NCBI GenBank assembly: GCA_051294375.1
Contig: CM119267.1
Coordinates: 1,185,601 to 1,249,600 of the forward strand
Origin: Paraspadella gotoi
Taxonomy: Eukaryota; Chaetognatha
Length of the DNA stretch: 64,000 nucleotides
Direction: 5' to 3'
How positions within the stretch are numbered: position 1 is the first letter of the stretch; every line of letters begins with the position of its first letter. This document shows positions 45,739 through 57,496 of the stretch, piece after piece. A program made the translations under genes and the position numbers. The notes below the pieces were generated by a model. It was not told where the DNA came from. It worked only from the letters and a program-made list of their open reading frames with translations, and searched no databases.

Positions 45739-47525
45739 ATGAACTTCGCCTACCTTCCCATGGGCTCCATGCAGCTCGGACCCAACGGGGAATTGTTCCC
45801 GACTTCCCTCCCGTCCTCGCCGCTCCCCGCCGCTTCCTCGGTCAGGGGTCACCCTTCCGCTTACCACACTGTCGCCGCTCCCGCCCCGGCGCCAAACGGA
45901 TCCTCCTCCTCCGCCGCCGCTAACTGGAAGATGACGGATTTGGCGCCGCTTTACTCGGCGGCGCCACACGGCTTCGCTCTCGTGGAACCCATGACCGTCT
46001 CTTCATCCGGACATCACGCCGTTATGCCCATGACCGTTGCAGGTATAGGGATTCAGGAAGGTTGGTGGGGGGGGGAATCAATTATAGTTATTAGTTAATT
46101 AATGCGGTAATAATAGTATTTACAACTTTGTCGTAAAATTGTCAAGGAGGGAAATCGGATTTCATAATACTTAGTCGTCATATGCTTGTTTGATTTCAAT
46201 GACATTAAGTGACCATAGTTTAAAAAAAAAAACTCTCTCCTTTCCCAGGGCTCGACGGCCAACTGGTTGAACCTCTTCAAGCGCAACCAGTAGCGATGCC
46301 CGTCGCTCAGTCTCAAATTCCAAAAGACGACGATGACGACGACGACAATGAAGCGAACGAAAAGAAGCAGCACCATGAACTCAAAACCATGTTGCAAATG
46401 AAGCAAGAAGAGTTAAAGCCATTGCCGCAGTTCAACCTTCAAGTCGTTCATCCACAACATATGACGCAGCAACATTTTGCCACGGATCAGCTTCATCCCG
46501 TTTCAAACTCAGTTCGACAAATTGAGCAGCGGACGCTTTTGCCACCACAGCAACAGCAGCAAGGAGAACAGCGACAGCAAGAATCTCAACCCACGAGTTT
46601 TTGGCACACGCGGCTGCCTGTGGAGAGGGACTCGTCTAACTCCTCCGCGGGACCCCTCCTCAAAAACAACAACAACGACGACGACGACGACGACAATGAG
46701 GTCGTTGATGTCAAGAATCGTCACGTTTGTCAAATTTGTCGCAAGACGTTTCGTAGTCAAGGAAACTTGAAGCGGCACAACAAAGACTTTCACGAAAGAA
46801 GGAACGATCGAGTCACTTATCATTGCGATTTGTGTCGTAAAGATTTTCAGAACCGATATAACCTCAGGCGCCATAGACTCGGTGTCCACGGCTCTGAAGA
46901 ACCCAAGAGTCGAAGCGTGCTTTGCCCTGTCTGCGGCAAGGCCTTCATCTATGCCGACAATCTCAAGCGTCACAAACGAAACGTCCACGGCCTCGCGGAC
47001 GAGCCCGGAGGGCCGCGAATGACCCAGACGGGTCTCGAGGAAGAGGACGGCCCCGACGACGATTCCGCCGCGTCGGAGGAGGCTCGTTTCGTTTGCGGAA
47101 TTTGCCAAAAAGACTTGCTCAACCAGAGCAACCTCAAACGACACGTCCAATCCGTCCACAAGAACGCCCGTCTTCTCTACGGATGCGACGAATGTGAGAA
47201 AACCTTCGCCACCATCGCCAACTATCGACGCCACAAACTCGTCGCCCACGCCCACGCCCACGGGAGAGTCGTCTTCGAGTGCCCGGCATGCGGCAAGGCC
47301 TTCTCCACCAAGGACGCTCTCGATCGACACTCGGCGAGCGTGCACGCCTCGCCGGGCAAGGGTCTCGCCGTTCTGCCTGCCGACAGTACGACCGCGTCGT
47401 CGGCGTTCAGACAGGCGGCGCAACAGGCGCCCAAACTGGCGGCGGAACAGGCGCTTAAACATGCGATACAACAGGCGAAGGAACAGGCGTTTAAACAGGC
47501 GCACGGTCATTCCCTCGGCGTTTGA
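45739..47525 (+). CDS. C2H2 zinc-finger protein with six fingers
   Basis: Exons 45739-46042 and 46249-47525 join in phase 1 to 526 residues. Residues 1-101 are Pro/Ser/Ala-rich. Next come an Asp run, a Gln-rich region and a second Asn/Asp run. Six C2H2 fingers then lie at about residues 260-466, each C-x2-C-x12-H-x3/4-H, starting with CQICRKTFRSQGNLKRH. A linker containing GLEEEDGPDD separates fingers 3 and 4. The tail repeats a roughly 10-residue QA(P/L)K-type unit. It is probably a nuclear DNA-binding transcription factor; I cannot name an orthologue. A second zinc-finger gene follows 777 bp downstream in the same orientation. Confidence 0.85.
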
Positions 47526-48301
47526 ATTCCAACTATTTTTACGGTAGAGATAGAAACGATTTCTCTCGTTTGATATTCGATTTATATTGATAACGTATTC
47601 GATGATATTCTTCAATTTCTGATTTTTCGCTTTGTTCTTGTTTTCAGATTTAAAGATTTATTGTTAGGTATGACTCTCATTTGGCTTTTCTATTGTTTGA
47701 TGCTGTAAAGAAAGTGTTAAAAATTTTTATATAATGTTAAAAATTTCGTTAGGAAAATTACTTAATTTCCATGAGTGAAGTGAAACTTGTTTGTTTAGAA
47801 GCCGGCCTTAACCAGATAGTTTTAACATAAAAATCACTATGAATGTATTTCTTTTCATTGAAATTTAATATTCGTTACAAAAATTTTATTACAATTTAAT
47901 TTCGCGTTTACACGATTCGTTTTTCTTATTTATTACTTTTCGTTAATAACGACCAGTTAATCAATTAGCCAATTCGCGGAGCAGTTATCTTAGTTCCTCT
48001 TACACAAAGGACCCTTAACCTATAGTACCGTCTCTTTGAATCGGCCGTCTTTCATTCTCCTATCCCTTTTTCCTTTCCCAATAACTTTGAAGTGGCGTGT
48101 CCCCGATAAAACGATGCTTTACCTCCCAATTTCTATTTATATCGAAACGACTTTTTTTTCCCTTCGATAATTTTTTTTTTCTTCGCTTCGAGTTTCGACT
48201 AAAAAAGAAAAATTCAGAAAAAGCGAAAGAAAAAAAAAGAAGCGGAAATCGAAGTTGGCCGTTTCTTGTGGGAGATTTCTCCGGTTTATTACGAAGAAGG
48301 A
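47526..48301. other. Intergenic region between the zinc-finger genes
   Basis: AT-rich, ending in a T-rich stretch before the next start codon. No further feature was recognised. Confidence 0.4.
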
Positions 48302-50502
48302 ATGAAAAACGGTAAAAAGTCCAAGGCTAGCCCCGCCCGGATCGGCACGGTGCCCAACTGGTGGCCGATGCCTCCCGTGCAGGGGGCACCCATGGGGCCG
48401 GGTATGTACTCCCCCACGGGCATCAACGGGTATCGCTTTCCTACGGCCTCCGCCACGACGGGCGCTTCTTTTCCCATGTCGTCGGGCTTCATGGGGTCGG
48501 CCATGTCGCTTTCGGCTTACTCTCCCTATTTCTCCGGGGTTCCGCCTTATCCCATGTACGGCGGAGCGCAGGCCGCCGCGGCGCTCTTGGCCAATCCGCG
48601 GCCCTCATTCGCAGCCTCGGGAGACAGCGCGCCAAGGTCCGAACGCCGTCGAAGTCCCAAAGATTCATCGGACGAACCGAAAGCGAAGAAATCGGCGCCG
48701 AATGGGGACGACGCCAGGAATGTCGACGCCGCAAATCAGAAAGCGGAGCCAATAGACGAAAAGAATCTCACGTCCGTAACCGCGCCGGACGATGGAGCAG
48801 CTACAAAGCCACAGGAAAGCTGCGAACCAGCGACCAGGCAGCCCGAAGTTGGCAGATCATCGAGCAAGGAAACTGTCGAACCCACGAAAGCGTCGAATTA
48901 TCTTGAGACCAATCAACAAACATCACCCGTACCTGACAAGCATTCGTCCGTTGCCGAAACGAGCCAGCTAGAAGTCAAGGTCACGCGAATTTCTCAGCAG
49001 TCAGTTTCCAGCGATTTTAGTCATTTAGCATCACAGCAGCCCTCATCCAGCGGTTCAACTTCTTATGATAATACCCAGCACGCAAATTCCAGAGATTCCA
49101 AGGAGTCAATTACATATTCCAAGCAACAGCACAGTCCTTACCCTTTTCAGCAGTCGACCTCCAGCTCTTCCAAGCAGCCGCCCTTGATCTCAAGTCGGCC
49201 CATTTTTCCAACGCCAGGATTTTCGCCTTCTCGATTTCCCGTTCCGCCGAGTTTCCCTTTCTACCCAGGAATGTCCCGCTATCCCATGGCGTCGTTAATG
49301 ATTCCTCCGATGGCAACGCCGCTCCCGCCCTCTATGTCAGCGCCCATGTCGACACAAATGACTCCCATGATGGCTTCCTCTTTGTCTTCTATGCCGTCAC
49401 CCATGCCTTCTCCCATGCCTTCTCCCATGCCATCTTCGGGACTCATGTACAACCCTTATCTTCCGCATATTCAGTCTCCAGCTTCTTGTTTTCCTCGCGC
49501 CGGATATTCGACGCCGACGACGCCGTTTTCCGCTGACGCGACGCCGACCGACGACGCCGCCGGTTCATCGAGCGCAGAGGAGGAAGCAGAGAAAAGCGCC
49601 GCAGCCGGAAAAGGATCTCCCGGCGGCGCAGAGATCGGAGGAGTCGCAGAAGAGGACGCCTCCTCCGCCGATGACGCTTACGACGACGAAAAGGCAAACG
49701 ACGACCAAAGCTCTTCCTCCAAAGATGAAGACGCCGATTTGGACGACGACGACGACGACGACAACGGCGGAGGCGAAAAAGACGAAGATGACGGAGTCAA
49801 AAAAGAGGACGAGACGGAAGGAGAACGAAAAGGTTATCCTTGCGAATCTTGTCCAAAAGTCTTCATGGCCAAACACTCCCTCAAGCGCCACGTCAAAGAG
49901 GTTAGGATGGGTTACGTATACAATAGGTGAAGGACATTAAAAATATTTTGTATTTATTCTTATTATTATTATTTTCTTTCTTTCCCAGATTCACGAAGGG
50001 ATTCGCTTCCAGTGCCCCAACTGCTTCGAGTGTTACACGCGAATGACGAGCTACAATCAACACGTCTGCGGAGCCAATTGGCGGAAGGCAAGTGCTGGGC
50101 TCACGAGGACAGACTCGCACTGTTTTAAAAATATCGTTAAAAATACGTACCATTTCGTAATTCTGTTTCACTCATCACTCAGTTAAAAGACGAAGCCGTC
50201 AGGGAAGCCTTTCTCTCCAAAAGCGAAAAACCAATCTGTTCCATTTGTGGGAAACTTTGTCTGAACAAAGTAACGTTAAAGAGACACTTTCAAGAGGTGA
50301 GCCCTTAGGTGGCCTTTAGCTCAAACCTTCGGCCTCAATCTATTCTAATCTCGGTTTTTAGGTCCACGAAAAACTCCGGTTTTCTTGTCCTCTTTGCGGC
50401 GAATCTTATTATAGGATCGACAGCTACAGATCCCACGTTTGCGGATCGAAAAAGGCCAAACTTGGCACTGACGATTTTAGAGGTGATGTGAGCATAATTT
50501 GA
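48302..50502 (+). CDS. Zinc-finger protein with long disordered N-terminus
   Basis: Exons 48302-49900, 49989-50087, 50183-50296 and 50362-50502, all phase 0, give 650 residues. Residues 1-510 are disordered: a Pro/Met/Ser-rich start (NWWPMPPVQGAPMGPG), repeated MPSPMPSPMPSP units, and a long Asp/Glu tract. Two two-finger modules follow: a C2H2 finger (CESCPKVFMAKHSLKRH) plus a CxxC...H...C finger (CPNCFECYTRMTSYNQHVC), then the same pair again (CSICGKLCLNKVTLKRH; CPLCGESYYRIDSYRSHVC). The donor of intron 2 is AAG|GCAAGT, a GC-AG intron. A GTGATG near the end could serve as a donor to further exons, so the C-terminus is provisional. It is probably a nucleic-acid-binding regulator. Confidence 0.82.
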
Positions 50503-52098
50503 TCGTTTTGTGATTTTGGGGCTTTAGTTTAAGTAGACGAGAATCTCGCTTAAAAAAAAATTCAACATTTTTCTAATAGAGAATTCCGTTCAAATCTGAC
50601 TACCCAAATTGCAAATGCGTTTGCCAGAAATTCGGTTAAAAACACTTGTAAAAACACACGATTCCGAGAGCGTTACATCTGAAGAGCTTGTCCTATTCAT
50701 TTTATGGCATTTGATAAAGGATTTAATATCAAACAAGCCAGGGAAATGCACTACTCATCTCCGGAGAATTTTCAAACCTCATTTTTACTATAGAAATGAA
50801 AGGAAAGTTTACAAACTTAAAATTGCAAACGGGATTGCTATATGTTCCTGTTACATGAGCGACTTCGAATTTCGCGATTCTGATAGCTTTGTGTCTGAAG
50901 AGCTTGTCCTATTTTTCTTTTTTCATTTTATAATGATTTTGACATAAAATGATCAGGTTTAAATGAAATAGTCCGGTTTGAATCGCGAAATTTTTATTTA
51001 AAAAGAAATTAAAAGGAAGGTCTAGAAAAAAACTGATTTTTCCTAATATCTTTTGAAGGAATAAAGATAAAGGGATGGTAATAGTACCAAAATGAAGCCA
51101 TAATCATAGGGCACATACAAGATACAATTTTAGAATTACTTATGCTGAAACCTCCTTACAGGGTGAGTGTCAAACTAAGTCAAAATTATAATGAATTTTA
51201 AAACTAATGACACCCCATAAGAATAAATGAAAATTTAATTCTTTGTAATGATTCTGAAAGAAAAAAGGCTAAATTGTACTCTAGTAAAACTTTAAAGTTT
51301 TTTGGATAAAGAAATTGTGAATTTTTTTCACTTAAATATTTGCTTGTCTGATTTTACAAGCATGCTTACAAAATTCTACAAAATATTATTCACCCCATCA
51401 CAGCCTAAGTATTTATCTTTCTTTTCCACCAGCAAAAAGTAAACATTATTTTATGCTAGAGAACAGGGATGTTTACTGAAATGAGCCGGAAGACATTCAA
51501 CTTCTTCACTTTACTGTCATTTTTCAATAATAAAATAGGCGAATTTTTTACTTATTTAACTCTCACAGGCTTCACAAGACATTATACTTTCATAATATCC
51601 CAATGTTAATGTAATTTATTATATTTTTTACCCAGAAATCATAAAATAACAGAAAGTTGTGGATTCCCTTCGCTCGTTTAAGAAAAAAAAATTAACTAGC
51701 GGAATTATAAGTTTGTAAGAGGAAGTCAGAATCGGCGAAAATCTTAAAAGGCGAGAATGTTGAAAAAAAGGGGTGGAATTTTGATGGGTTTCCTAAGATT
51801 TCTCCACAATGTGAGGTCCAATTAAAGCGAAACTTGAGATTTACAATATTCCCGTCATTCCACATCTATCGATATAAAAATATAAGAAAAAAGTCACTGG
51901 CTTCTTTTTCTATAGCGGCTTCCTAGTTTAAGGGATAGATAGATTGATTAATTAATTGATTGATTAATCTCGGAAGCAGTTTTGATTTTTCATTCAATTA
52001 TTGTCGATTGTTTAAATATAAACTCCAACCCATTGACAGCCAAGTGGAAGCAACCCTCGCAATTCGGACCCGCCGAAGCCTTAGCCGCCGCCGCCGCC
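50503..52098. other. Intergenic region with repeat pieces
   Basis: AT-rich. It contains two copies of TGAAGAGCTTGTCCTATT (about 50680 and 50897) and the GGATTCCCTTCGCTCGTTTAA block shared with 39969. An upstream exon of the next gene may lie at the 3' end, after TTGACAG near 52040. Confidence 0.4.
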
Positions 52099-52829
52099 AT
52101 GGGTTCTCTCCGCTGTCCTTTCAGCCGGGGCACAACTTTTAAAGACTCGGCCGCCGCTACGGCCGCGACAGTCGGGGCCGGGTGGGCGCGGCTCGCCAAG
52201 GATACCCCCGCCGCCAAGGCAAAAAATGGAGGGGGAAATTAATAATTATTATTAATTATAATACTTTATTATAATTGGTCTTGCTATGAAAACTTTTTCT
52301 TTTAATATTTACTTTTGCCAGATGTTTTTTTGTTTATCTCAATGACTCTGTCTCTAGTTAAAGAAGACAAAAGACAGTAACCCGTATTTAGCATTTAAAA
52401 TTTTTCATTTTCAATCTTTAAAAAAAGGAATATACTATTTAATTGTTTCCGCGATAATCTATTGTCCTCAGAAACCAGCCGAGGCTTCAAAGTCTGCAGA
52501 GAAACCATCATCTCTTCCTTTGATCTCCGACTCTGAATCCGCGCGGAGCTGCATCGTCCGTCAGTTGGATCAAGAGGACGTCGGCCTTGAGACGCTCATC
52601 CCATTTGTCTACAGGTTGGGCGGCCTGGTGGGGATTTACATTTTGGGTTGATCAGATTGAGAGGTGTAAGCATTAGCTAAAATAAAAGGAGACAGGATTT
52701 GATCTCGTGACTTTAGAGGTCGCAGTCTCAATCGCTACCATTACGCCATCGGGCGTAATTACAAATTGATATCATAAAGTTCAACATATTTAGTCAATTG
52801 ATAACTATTATTAATGTATTGTTCTTTTG

Positions 52830-52875
<46 letters not shown>

Positions 52876-54011
52876 AAAAAGGTTATTTGGTAATTCTATA
52901 AACGATCTGTTTTCACTCTGCTTTCTCTCTGAATAAAGCTAAACACCAAAACGTCGACCTTTTTATTCTAACGATAATAATCGTTTACAAGTGTGATACA
53001 AATTACAGAGAATGTAATGTTAAAATATCCGCTCGGTCAGACATCCACAAATGGTGGATCACGTCGGGCTCACCATTTGTGGATGTCTGACTGAGCGGAT
53101 ATTTTAACATTACATTCTCTGTAATTTGTATCACACTTGTAAACGATTATTATCGTTAGAATAAAAAGGTCAACGTTTTGGTGTTTAGCTTTATTCAGAG
53201 AGAAAGCAGAGTGAAAACAGATCGTTTATAGAATTACCAAATAACCTTTTTAGAGAGAGAGAGAGAGAGAGAGAAGAGAGAAAGACAGAGACAAAAGAAC
53301 AATACATTAATAATAGTTATCAATTGACTAAATATGTTGAACTTTATGATATCAATTTGTAATTACGCCCGATGGCGTAATGGTAGCGATTGAGACTGCG
53401 ACCTCTAAAGTCACGAGATCAAATCCTGTCTCCTTTTATTTTAGCTAATGCTTACAGAGGTTCTAGAGTACATCAGATATCAGATCAATAATACGTTGGC
53501 GATACTTAATAATTATAAGGTATTTGGTAATTGTTTTGCCTCCTTGGCGAATTGCAAATCGTTTAAAATTGTATACATTTCCCCAATGTTTGCGAAATAC
53601 ACCATTAATTAAAATTGTAGAGATTCTAATGTATTTCTCACTTCAGCCACTACCCGCCCAAAGATAAGCGAAGATTTGGAGAAGAAGAGATGAATCTTTT
53701 CCAGTCGCTCGTCGTGGATCGTCGACCCGAAGGAAGGAAGAAGCTCAAGCATCTCCTGCTTAAGGTCAACAAAAGACAATTTTCCTTTTTTGGAAAAATG
53801 TCAACTTTGTTTTCAACTTTCTTTTTTAAAAAAAAATTTATCGTTTCGTCAATATATTTTAGTTTTGATAATAACAATGAACATTCTTTCCTTTCAGGTT
53901 TTACAAGACTACCATCCGGACAAAGTTGATCCCAACCACGGAGCTCAATGGAAGTTCATTTCCGAAGAGATTTCCAAGAGGCTTAACAATCACTTCGAAC
54001 AATTGAAATGA
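52099..54011 (+). CDS. Small protein with J-domain-like C-terminus
   Basis: Exons 52099-52218, 52472-52614, 53647-53764 and 53898-54011 join to 164 residues. The start has a perfect Kozak context (GCCGCCATGGG); the frame is also open upstream, so an earlier start is possible. The N-terminus is Ala-rich. The last 60 residues contain KKLKHLLLKVLQDYHPDKVD with the HPD tripeptide of J-domain proteins, then WKFISEEISKRLNNHFEQLK. J domains stimulate Hsp70 ATPase; only the helix II-HPD-helix III part is recognisable. The first intron appears to start with GC. The second intron carries the foldback element at 52665. Confidence 0.6.
52665..53456. mobile_element. Foldback element with tRNA-like arms, Ginger-type ends
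   Basis: Two arms of about 390 bp are inverted copies meeting near 53060. Ends are TGTAAGCATTAGC and GCTAATGCTTACA, flanked by GAGG on both sides (52661-52664 and 53457-53460). TGTNR ends with a 4-bp duplication fit Ginger-type elements (inference). Each arm carries a tRNA-like stretch: on the plus strand at about 53365-53432, with TGGCGTAATGG as A-box and GATCAAATCC as B-box. The CT/GA tract differs in length between arms, so this is not an assembly mirror. Confidence 0.8.
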
Positions 54012-54461
54012 GTCGGCGCTCTCAATCACCGACTACAGAGTTTCGGGTTTTTCGTTCTCACACTAATTAATTCTTTGTTTTCACTTATGTACTAATTAGA
54101 TTAATTGTCGAATTGTATATTTTTAAGTCATTAAATTATTGGCACAGCAATTTTTTTTTTTGAAAACTTTTTATTTCGAACGAATGTACGAGAAAATGTA
54201 ATAATGGAACAAGTAATTTTATATTTTGGCAATTGAATGAATATTGTCATAGCTATGGACAAAATAAATGCGGTTGAGAATATTGGAAATAATTTAAGAG
54301 TGGAGGAGCGAGAGAGACGGAGTTCGGGTGGGGAGGAGGGATAAGAAGGGATAAGAGGTTGGAGGAATTATTAGACGAGAGAAAGTTTAGGGGAATGAGG
54401 TCACCGGGGAAAAGAAGAATACCAATCGATGCAACCAAATAATTAGTTAAAACCAAAATGT

Positions 54462-56114
54462 TCACGAATTTTCCCTGATGGTTTTTCGAATCCATTCTAC
54501 AAAATTGGAGACTCTGGCGTAGACGCCGAACTTTCCCCTGACCCCGCATCCGTCCCCAAAGGAGGTGACCCCGTAGAGGGTCCACCCTGAACTGTCTTTG
54601 GTACCACCCCCTTGCGATCCCGCCTGACTCTTTCTCCTCTCTTCTCTCGATCGATTTCTCGACATTCTCTTAGGTTTTCTCCTCCTCCTGTTCCTCCTCC
54701 TTTCCTCGTCTTCTTCTTCGCTCTTCCCCGTCGACCGCTTGTTCTTCTCTCCTCCCGTTTTGCAGACCAGCGGCCCGCCCGAGTCTCCATCGCAGCTGTC
54801 GATGTGTCCGCTCTTGTATCCCGCGCAGAGCATGTTGTCCGTGATTTCGTACTCGAAGGCTCGACGACAGACTCGTTGATCGATGAGCGGGACTCTCGCC
54901 TGATGGAGAATCTCGGCGCCCGTGTAAGCGCTGGCGTGAAGCTTGCCCCACCCAGTCACGAAGCACTCGGTCCCTGGCGGAAGATCCTCGCCGGCTGGCG
55001 GGAGACAGGCTGGCTGAGCGAATGGCGTAGCCCTGACGGGACGTTCCAACTTGAGCAGAGCCACGTCGGAGTCGACCGTCTCCAGGTCGAAGTCGGGATG
55101 CTGGAATTTGGCTTCAACTCTGACCTCGAACTCGCTTCTTTCATAGAGGGTGTTGTCGTGATCTCCGACCCGGATAAGGATGTTACGAGGACGAAGCTTC
55201 TTGCGTCGGACGCAGTGGGCGGCGGTGACGACCCATTGGGGGTGGATGAGAGTCCCGCCGCAAGAGATTTCCCGCCATCTGTTCATCACCGACACCTGCC
55301 AGGGCCAACTCCCTCGTCGTGACACCTTCCCGCCGATAATGCGGAGGCGTCGAGGGTTGAAGGAAGGTTTGGTGCCGCACTCGAAGTCGCCAAAGTCGAG
55401 AAAGGTCGAGTTGGAGCCTTTCGAGGATTTCTCTGCGTCCTCAGGTGTATCTTTCTTTTTCTCCTCCTCTATCTCCTCTTCCTCTCCATAAATAATCTTC
55501 GTCTCATAAGATCCGCTGTTTCTCTTCCTCTCTCCGCATCTCGTTCCTTCGGGAAAGCATTCTCTCTCTTCCTGAATTCGTCTCCTTTCGCAGAGAAGTT
55601 GGAACTGGCACTCCTTGACGCGCCGTTGACGGCAAGAGCGTGAGCATCGCGACCATTGCGACCAGTTTGAGAAAACGAGGTCCTCCATGTCGGCGTCGGG
55701 GTTCTCCCTCCGCGTGTTGGACAAGTCTGTGAGCAGGCGTTTGATAAAAGTCTGATGCCGAGCTCGCCTAGATCGACAGGTGTTCGGACAAGCGCGTTTC
55801 TCGACCACGACGTTTTCTCCACAGGCGGAGGGCATCAGGCAATCGCGCCGGCGCCTTTGAACGCACCTGGCGGAACAGCGGGACCAATGGGTCCAGGGGG
55901 AGAAGAGGCGCTCTTTTGAGGGGGCGGTGTCGACAGACGCCGAATCGTCGACGCCGACGAGAGGGGCGGCGTTCGATGGCGCCGGAGACGAAATCGACGC
56001 CGCCGCGAAAGACGAAATGATAGAAAGAAAGAGGAAGAAAACGACGCCGCTTGAGACGGCGCCGTCTCGAGTGATACGGGCGTCGGAACTCATTTTGGAA
56101 TTACGAATCATCAC
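54462..56114 (-). CDS. Secreted TSP1-repeat trypsin-like serine protease
   Basis: A single 550-residue frame without introns. A hydrophobic signal-anchor or signal peptide lies at about residues 20-40. TSP1-like repeats are at about 70-113 (WTHWSRCSARC) and 148-193 (WSQWSRCSRSC). An acidic Glu/Lys linker at about 210-235 is followed by a trypsin domain. The activation site is R258 before IIGG (259-262). The triad is H300 (TAAHC), D350 (DSDVALL) and S445 (GDSGGP). D439 in the IDSC motif predicts cleavage after Arg or Lys. Between C451 and W511 there is an unusual 59-residue Arg/Lys/Glu-rich insertion, inside the domain before the last strand pair. It acts outside the cell. It is the only clear minus-strand gene, tail to tail with the J-like gene. 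Confidence 0.92.
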   Translation of the reverse strand: MMIRNSKMSSDARITRDGAVSSGVVFFLFLSIISSFAAASISSPAPSNAAPLVGVDDSASVDTAPSKERLFSPWTHWSRCSARCVQRRRRDCLMPSACGENVVVEKRACPNTCRSRRARHQTFIKRLLTDLSNTRRENPDADMEDLVFSNWSQWSRCSRSCRQRRVKECQFQLLCERRRIQEERECFPEGTRCGERKRNSGSYETKIIYGEEEEIEEEKKKDTPEDAEKSSKGSNSTFLDFGDFECGTKPSFNPRRLRIIGGKVSRRGSWPWQVSVMNRWREISCGGTLIHPQWVVTAAHCVRRKKLRPRNILIRVGDHDNTLYERSEFEVRVEAKFQHPDFDLETVDSDVALLKLERPVRATPFAQPACLPPAGEDLPPGTECFVTGWGKLHASAYTGAEILHQARVPLIDQRVCRRAFEYEITDNMLCAGYKSGHIDSCDGDSGGPLVCKTGGEKNKRSTGKSEEEDEERRRNRRRRKPKRMSRNRSREERRKSQAGSQGGGTKDSSGWTLYGVTSFGDGCGVRGKFGVYARVSNFVEWIRKTIRENS

Positions 56115-57398
56115 GAAATAAAGTTTTTTTTAATTTTTTTATTTTTTTTTTACAATTTCTAAAATGTCCTTTTTTTTCTTGTCTCTTCGCGGTTTTGTTT
56201 CGTTTGAATCTCCCGTTGATTTCGGGTTTTTTCTTTTATTCTTTTTTTTTTCGATTAAAGTTTTTTTTTTCAATGGAGAAAAAAGTTTGATAGATCGTTG
56301 GCGGTGTGAAAAGATTTGAGTGAGAGAGAGAGAGAGAGTAGGGTAGCCTGGGAAGTTTGATCTTTAAGGTTGGAATTAAAACTCGGATTGAATTCTCGGT
56401 CGAATCTCGGATCAAACGCAAATTTGAGATTTTTTTTTTGTTGTTGTCCGAAGGATGAAGTTTTTTTTTTCGGGGGTGGGGTTCGTACGCGACCTCGCTC
56501 GATCTTTTGGGTACGCAACAGATCTGTTTAGTTCGAACCAGATGGAGATGGAGACGGATGAATTGACGGAGACAGAGACACGAATTATCCGCGTGGTTGA
56601 CGATGAAGAGAAATCGATATCCTCAGATTTTTTTTTCTGAGTTCGATCTCTCCTTCGTCTTTTTTATATCCAGAGAGAGAGAGAGAGATGAAGGGGGGCG
56701 GTGGGTCTCGATCGCGGAACTAGCGTGAGAATCGATGCTCGAAATTCCGGGGGAGAAGGAAGAGGAAGAGGAAGTGTTGTGTTCGGAAATGAAAAAAAAA
56801 GAGAATGTAAAAGATAAAATAGATGAATGAAATAGATTGTTTCAGGAAAAGTCACAGAATAATCTTCAGATAATAAACTAATAAACTTGAAAATAAAGGG
56901 AAATAAAGATAATAATAACTTTGAAAGGGAGACGCAAGGAATTTTAAAAAAAAGAAGAAGAAAGGACCGGACCTAAACATGAATTAAAGAAAGAGAAAGA
57001 AAGATCGAGAGAGAAAGATCTAGAAATTCCTCAACTGTGAATCATCCTTTCGATTTAGAATGAATAAAAAAAAGTTTAAATTTAAATTTTTATTTCAGAT
57101 TTTTTTTTTTGGGGGGGGAGCGATATAAACTTTAGATGAAACATCGGACGATCGAGTTTGAAAATCGATCTCAGGATTGAGAAATATTCGTCAACAACGA
57201 AAACACTATCGACCATTTGGTTTCATTTGATTTATCCCGTTTTTGGCATTTTTTCCCCCGTTGCCTAGCGACAGAAAGGAAGATAGTCCAACATCTATAA
57301 ATTTGTAAATATTTTTGATTTGAATCGTTTTTGACAATCGTCCGGCAGCTGGATTCTATTAATCCCTTTTTTTCGATAGTTCTCCGATTTTCCGAAAT

Positions 57399-57400
<2 letters not shown>
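56115..57400. other. Upstream region of the minus-strand protease
   Basis: T-rich on the plus strand, with short GA runs near 56320 and 56675. The small frames here are low-complexity and not supported. Confidence 0.4.

Positions 57401-57492
<92 letters not shown>
57401..57492. repeat. (CT)n microsatellite
   Basis: 46 uninterrupted CT units on the plus strand, read as (GA)n on the minus strand, 1.3 kb upstream of the minus-strand protease start. Another (CT)n of about 53 bp lies at 58724-58776. Confidence 0.95.

Positions 57493-57496
<4 letters not shown>

Noticed and set aside
46509-47615. Minus-strand frame of 368 codons
   Set aside because: It is the antisense shadow of the zinc-finger exon, which has clear C2H2 motifs on the plus strand.
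53350-53440. tRNA gene
   Set aside because: It has box A and B-like motifs but does not close a standard acceptor stem, and it is repeated inverted in the foldback element, so it is a tRNA-derived repeat.
54612-55322. Plus-strand frame of 236 codons
   Set aside because: It is antisense to the serine protease domain, where the catalytic motifs are unmistakable on the minus strand.
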